From: an uncultured Roseovarius sp.
GTDB taxonomy: Bacteria > Pseudomonadota > Alphaproteobacteria > Rhodobacterales > Rhodobacteraceae
Assembly: GCF_913054395.1 (NCBI RefSeq)
Contig: NZ_CAJXIP010000024.1
Location: 1-35,630, forward strand
Reading direction: 5' to 3'
Length of the DNA: 35,630 nt
Numbering within the stretch: position 1 is the stretch's first letter; the number at the start of each line of letters is the position of its first letter. The notes beneath the pieces were generated by a model. The model saw only the letters and a program-made list of their open reading frames with translations. It was not told where the DNA came from and did no database searches. Below are positions 27,201-33,200 of the stretch, one piece after another. The translations under genes were made by a program, and so were the position numbers.

Positions 27201-30200
27201 CTGTTCGTCAGCAGATCAAAGCGGCTATCGATTTCGAAGGCGTTGGCTTTCAGCCCAATCGAGCCACCGTTGGCGTCAAGGTCAATCGTCCGGGCGATGA
27301 CATTGGCCGCCCATTCATCATCGCCGTTGGCGTCAAGGATCGAGCCCATCTTGGTTCTGAGGCTGACGGAATCGCTGGTGGAAACGATGTAGGTGCGAAG
27401 ATCGCCGTCGATTTCGTCAATGAAAATACCGTCGGTCAGGGCGACCGCCGCGGCATCGTAGGCACGCAAAGCACCCGTCGCGTTGTCGGCATTTGCAACG
27501 TTGATCTCAAGGTAGTTTCCGGTCTCGCCGATACCACCGCCCAAACCGCTGTCATACACGACAGGCGCACTCACCTGCGTGAATACATCGGCAGAGTCAG
27601 GATTGACAAAGCCGGGCGCATCATTGTTCAGCGACGCGGAGGCCGACACCATGGTGATATTGCGGCCAGACACATCGGCGGGGTTGGTGTTGTCGTCGTT
27701 ATTCGCGTCGATGATCGACTGGGGCGAATACAAAAGCACGTCCGACCCGGTCGAGCGGATTTCTTCCACCCGCATGTGATCCGAGATTTCCGTGAGCGCG
27801 ATATACCCGTCGGTCACCACCGTGATGTCGCCATCGTTGTAATTGACGCCGGGGTTGTAGATTTCCGTCAGCGCAAGAACGTTGACCTGAGGTTCGCCCG
27901 ACGTTGTGTCGGCAGCCGTGACAATTATGTCGCCGTTCTCATCCGAGGTGGTATAAGTCCCTGCCCCGGCCTGAAGACCGGCAATGATGCGATCTTTGGT
28001 GGCGCGATCGAGCCCGCGGAAATCATAGGTGGTCTGAAGGATCGTCGTCGTGATCGGAGAAGTGCCGAGGAAGCCTTCGATCGGCCCGACATAGGCATTT
28101 GATCCGGAATCCGGTTCGAAGAAGAACTCGAAGTAGTTGCTTCCGGCAGATGTGTTGTTATCGCCTGCGACAGGATCGTCGTCCCATTCCACGGCAATCC
28201 CCACGCGACCCGCGGTGCTGGTCTGATGCAGGCCATTTCGCAGCAAGACGTCAGCCGTGTTGCCAGCGGCGATCCGGTCAATGTTGACGATGTATTCGCC
28301 CGCCGCGGCGCCCTCTCGTTTCAGGGCGCGCAGATCGAGGTCGATATTATCCACGGCATCGACAGTGATCGCTTCAACCGTCGTCAGCGAATGGGTGTCA
28401 GAGAAATCGGCACCCGCCACAAGGTCTTCGGCAACACCATCCGGCGTCAGCGACAGTTTGAGCGACAGGCCGTCATCGCTGACCTGGACGTAGTAATACG
28501 CGCCATTGGTCAATCCGATATCGGGGCTCGTCGAGTTGTAGCGGACCAATTGGCCATCGACGAACTTGCTGCTCTGACCGACAAAGATCGAGTTGCTAAG
28601 CGCGCTGACCTGGCTGGTCGCAAAGTCCAAGGTGGCAGGCAGGCCCGCAACGCTGACCAGATCGACATTAAGCCGTTCGGTATCGGAGCCGACATCGTTC
28701 GCTGCGTCGATATTCAGGATGTTCGTGATGATCAGCGCAGCCCTGTTATCGGGCGATGTCACCCCGCGATCCTTACCGGACAGGATTGAACCGAAGCCAC
28801 CTCCGCCGGTGTTGATGATTGATGTCGTTCCGATCGGATTGTTGATCGTGCCATCGATGATGACATTGCTGTTGCCGGTGTTGATGATCTCGATCAGCGT
28901 CGGCGCAACTTCCGCGTGGATCGTGAAGGTCAGCGGCGCGGTTTTCGCCGGATTGAGCCAGACCAGCGGCCGATCAGTCGACTGGACGTCAATGTTGTTG
29001 ATCTCGATATCGCGATCCGAAGCATTCGTGATCCGCACCCGCTCAAGGGTTTCACGGAAGGTCCAGACTCCGTTGGAACCGGCCATTGTTGTCGAGTCAA
29101 AGGCCACATCACCGGGGCCCGGATTGCCAATATCATTAACCACGATCAGGTCGCTCTGAATTTGGCCGGAATCCAGATCGGCAATCCCGCCACCAGCGCT
29201 ATCGTCGATCGTGACGTTGATCGCCTTCTGAATAAAGCCGCGGTCATCAATCACGAGATCACGGATCACATCCAGTTCGGGCGAGCGGCCCGACAGGATC
29301 GTCACATCGCTGTCAAACGCGATATTTTCCGAGAAGTCAGTATTTTGATCCCCGTGTTCGTCCGACCCGCCAGCGGCCAGCGAGCGCTTGGAATGGCGTG
29401 CGTTGTTGTCAACGCTGGTATGGCCGCCGTTCACGGTCGAGACATAGAATGCGAGGCGGAACTTGGCATTGTTGAACTGCGACAGCTCGGTAAATTCGCC
29501 ATCCGGATTGGCCAGGCCCGGTGTCACCAGCTCGATCCGCGGACCGGCTATGATCTCGGCATTGTCGACGCCGGTGACCAGCCCCGTGAGATCCTGCTGC
29601 ACAGTCGTGTCCGAGCTGACATAGCCGAACAGACCGGACGACCGGCTATATGCCGAGGCCTTAGTGCGCACATCGTCGAAAGACGTAATGAAATCAACGC
29701 CACGATAGCCCGTCACTTCGGCATCTGCCGACACGGTTATGACATTATCCGCCTGGTACTTGGCCGTAGCGTCCGCCGTGCCTTCGGAATAGAACCCACC
29801 GCCACGTGCATCGGAATCCGCCGTGATGTTCGTAGCCCAGGATGCGTTATTGTCATTCACATCGCCAACGGTGGATTTCAGGATCACCTCCTGCGCCTCC
29901 AGGTTGGCGCGTTCACCGATAGAGACGTCCGCATGGGCGCTGTCGGTAATGAAGTCCGACCGGCCTTCGCCATCGCCGCCGAACCCGTTACCACGCGCGG
30001 TCGACGTCGACTTGCCGCGCACCGCACCGGATGCGGCCAGCTTGGCCAGGTTTCCAACAAGGACAACAGCGTCATTTCCAATCGTCGCATCGACATTATA
30101 GTCTAGGTTGATGCGGCTGTCGGCATCTGCGACGCCGACGAAACCACCGGTTTTGGAGGTTGCCGAACTGTCCGAATTCGCATCCGCACCTGCCGTAATC

Positions 30201-33200
30201 CGCAGATCGTTGCCCGCGACGACCTGGGTATTGGCCCCGATTGTCGACAGGCTGGTCAGTACGGTCGTGGTACGTGAATCGACATTGCCCACGGCGACCA
30301 AGCCACCTGAGCCATTCGTCGTGCTGACGGTCTGGTGCACATCGGCCAACGAGTTGATGATCACGTCATCCCCGGCACGCACGAGATCGGCGTTGATCGC
30401 CGCTGTAGCCGACGAGGTTGAGGTCAGCTCGGCGCGGTTCTGTTTGACTCCAATGATCGCCCCGCTGGAGCCTTTCGCCGTGGCCGACGAAATTCCGTCA
30501 CCCGACTGCGGCGCAAACAGGCTGAGCGGCACGCCGCCCGGCCCGAGCAACGTGCCGCCGCTGGCAAAGCTGGTCAGGTCTATGGTGAGGCTGTGATTTC
30601 CCGTGCCCACGCTGATGTCTTCGGCGACAGCGCCGAGACGATGATTTGTCACGCCGTCGGCATTGGCCACAAGGTCCAGACGGGCGCCACCCGGAGTGAG
30701 CGAAAGTCCGAACTCGGTCGCACTGACAAGGTCGACGTAATAGGTCTGGCCATCGACCAGATCGACAAGACCGCCATCGTTGTATTGCAGCGGCAGGTCC
30801 GCCAAACGGATCAGCGAATGAATGTCGGAATTGCCCGGATCCGTGGCATTGCCCGGATCGTTGTCATTCGCGGTACTTAGATCGTCGAAGGGGAAACCCT
30901 TGTCCGGCGTCAGCGAAATGATCTCGGTATCGAAGGTATCGGAATCCGCAGTCGTCGCCTGAACGATGGCCCCGGCATGCGGACCGACCGCCAGACTGGC
31001 ATCCGTGCGGCTCAACCGGATCGTGTCGCCATTGATCGCATCAATCGTGGCGGTGCCGCCAAGCGGCAAGCCTGCGAGTTCGATCGTCTGCCCGACGGTG
31101 AAGCTGGACACATCGTTCCACTGGGTTCCGCCGCCAAGGGTCAGCGTCACGTAGTCGGTCATACTGATCTCTTCATAGCCGAGCGTCATGGATTGCTCGA
31201 CCCGGTTGAAGTAGCTCAGGTTGCCCGTCAGCACGATCTCGCTGTCGGAAATGGTGCTGATCGTGTAGGTGTCGTCGTTCCCATTGCTGCCGGTGATGAT
31301 GATGTCTTCACCCGCCTTGAAGCCGTCATCAATCCAGCTGCCGCCATCATCCCGGATGATGCGGTCGGACGAGCCGTCATTGTCGTAGTAGACGCTGACG
31401 TTTTCGGCAAAGGCACGTTTGAGCGCGATGGTGCTGTCGTTGACCTTGACCACACGATAGAGCGTATTGTTCGTCAGCCCACCGATCGGCGTCGCGCCGG
31501 GGTCTGTAAAGCCGGGCAGGTCATTTCCATTTTCATCCACCGGGCTGGTGGAATCATCCACAAACTCGACGCGGTAGAGAACAAGGTCATTGTCTTCCAG
31601 ACCATGGCTGAACGGTTTCCCCTCGTCGGTTGACCCATCATTGATCGAGAACCGGATGTAATCGTTGTCCACGGTTGAAAGGTTCAGGTAACCGCCTGAA
31701 ATCGTGTTGCTTTGGTCGACATCAACCTGACGGTCGGTAAAGATCAATGCTTCCGGCGCCTCGTAGGTCACCGCCTGATCATCGCTGAATCCATGGGTGA
31801 ATCCGAAGATCGTGTTGTCTTCAGTGGCCGCAGCATCGCCGATGTCATCGACGCTCGACGGAAGGAAGGACTTGTAGGCGCTTTCGGGATTCAGCGCGAT
31901 TGCCTGATCCGTGGTCAGCTTGATCGTCAGCGCATCCACCAGGATCACGTAATACGGATTGCCGTCGGTCAGTCCGGGGAGTTCCGTTCCGCCGTCGCGA
32001 TAGATGACCTTGTCACCTGCGAGGAACCCGTGCTCGGACTCAAATGTGATTTCCTCGGTCAGCGGATTGATCGTGGCGCCATCGAATTCTGCCCCAAAGG
32101 CAATGGTGTCGGCATCAACAACGATAACCGCATATTCGCGATTGAAATTTTCGGTCGTCTCGACACCATTCGAGTCAAGCACAGTTTCGGTAACATACGG
32201 GTCAAGCCCGCCGATAACTCCGCCATCATCGACATATTCCACGATTTGCCCGGTTTCGAGGCCGTGGGCCACGACCGTGAGCGTATCGTCATCAACACTG
32301 ATGCCGTCGATGCCGAATGTGGGAACCACCCCCGTGCCCGGCGTCGCCGTCGCATCGAGCGACACTGATCCTTCGGCGTCGATGACGGCACCGCTGTCGA
32401 TGGTCGCCAGAACTACAGGCTCCAGGCGCGCTACGGCGAACGATCCGCCAGCAATATCGACGGCTCCGCCTGTCGCGCCCTTGGTATAGGCGTCCGCCTG
32501 CGGCTTAGCACCGGCTGTGAGCGAGATATCGCCCGACCCGCCATTATCGTCGGTCACAAGGATCGCGCTGTTGCTGCCAATATAGGCTTTGGCCGCTACG
32601 TAATTGGGATCGCGGGTGAAATCGCTGTCGTCATTGCTGAGCGGATCCCAATCGCTGCTGTCTTCCTTGGAATTGGCATAGGCAACGGCGCTGTTCGCCG
32701 AAGACGTGATCAGGCCGCCAGAGGCGGCAACGGTCTTGGCATTGGCCGTATCGCTGGTGGTGGCAACAATGCCAATGCCGCCGACCTGGATTTTTGGTGT
32801 CGCAGACGACGATGCCGACGCTTTGATGCCCGCTTTGGCCGACCCGTTTGCCTCGGCATAAGTGTCGGTTTCACCTACGCTGAGGATGATCCCCACAGTG
32901 AGGCTTTCGACATCAGCGTCGGCGTCATTCACGCCCTTGGCCGAGATGGTCAACGCGCCGTCAAGCGTCACGTCCGCATCCCCGTCGAGATAGCTGTCAA
33001 GCGTCGCAGAGGCGATCGCCCGTGCTTCGGTGAACTGGAACCCGAGCAGCGAAGCCTTGCCTGCTTCACTATAGGCTTTCGACTTCCGTCCGGCCGCGAC
33101 TTCAAAGTTATGCTGTGCGTTGATGTCGAGCGTCGCCCCGCTAATGGTCGCACCGCTGCCGACGAAGGCGCTCAACGTGGGCGACACCACGCTGGTCACT

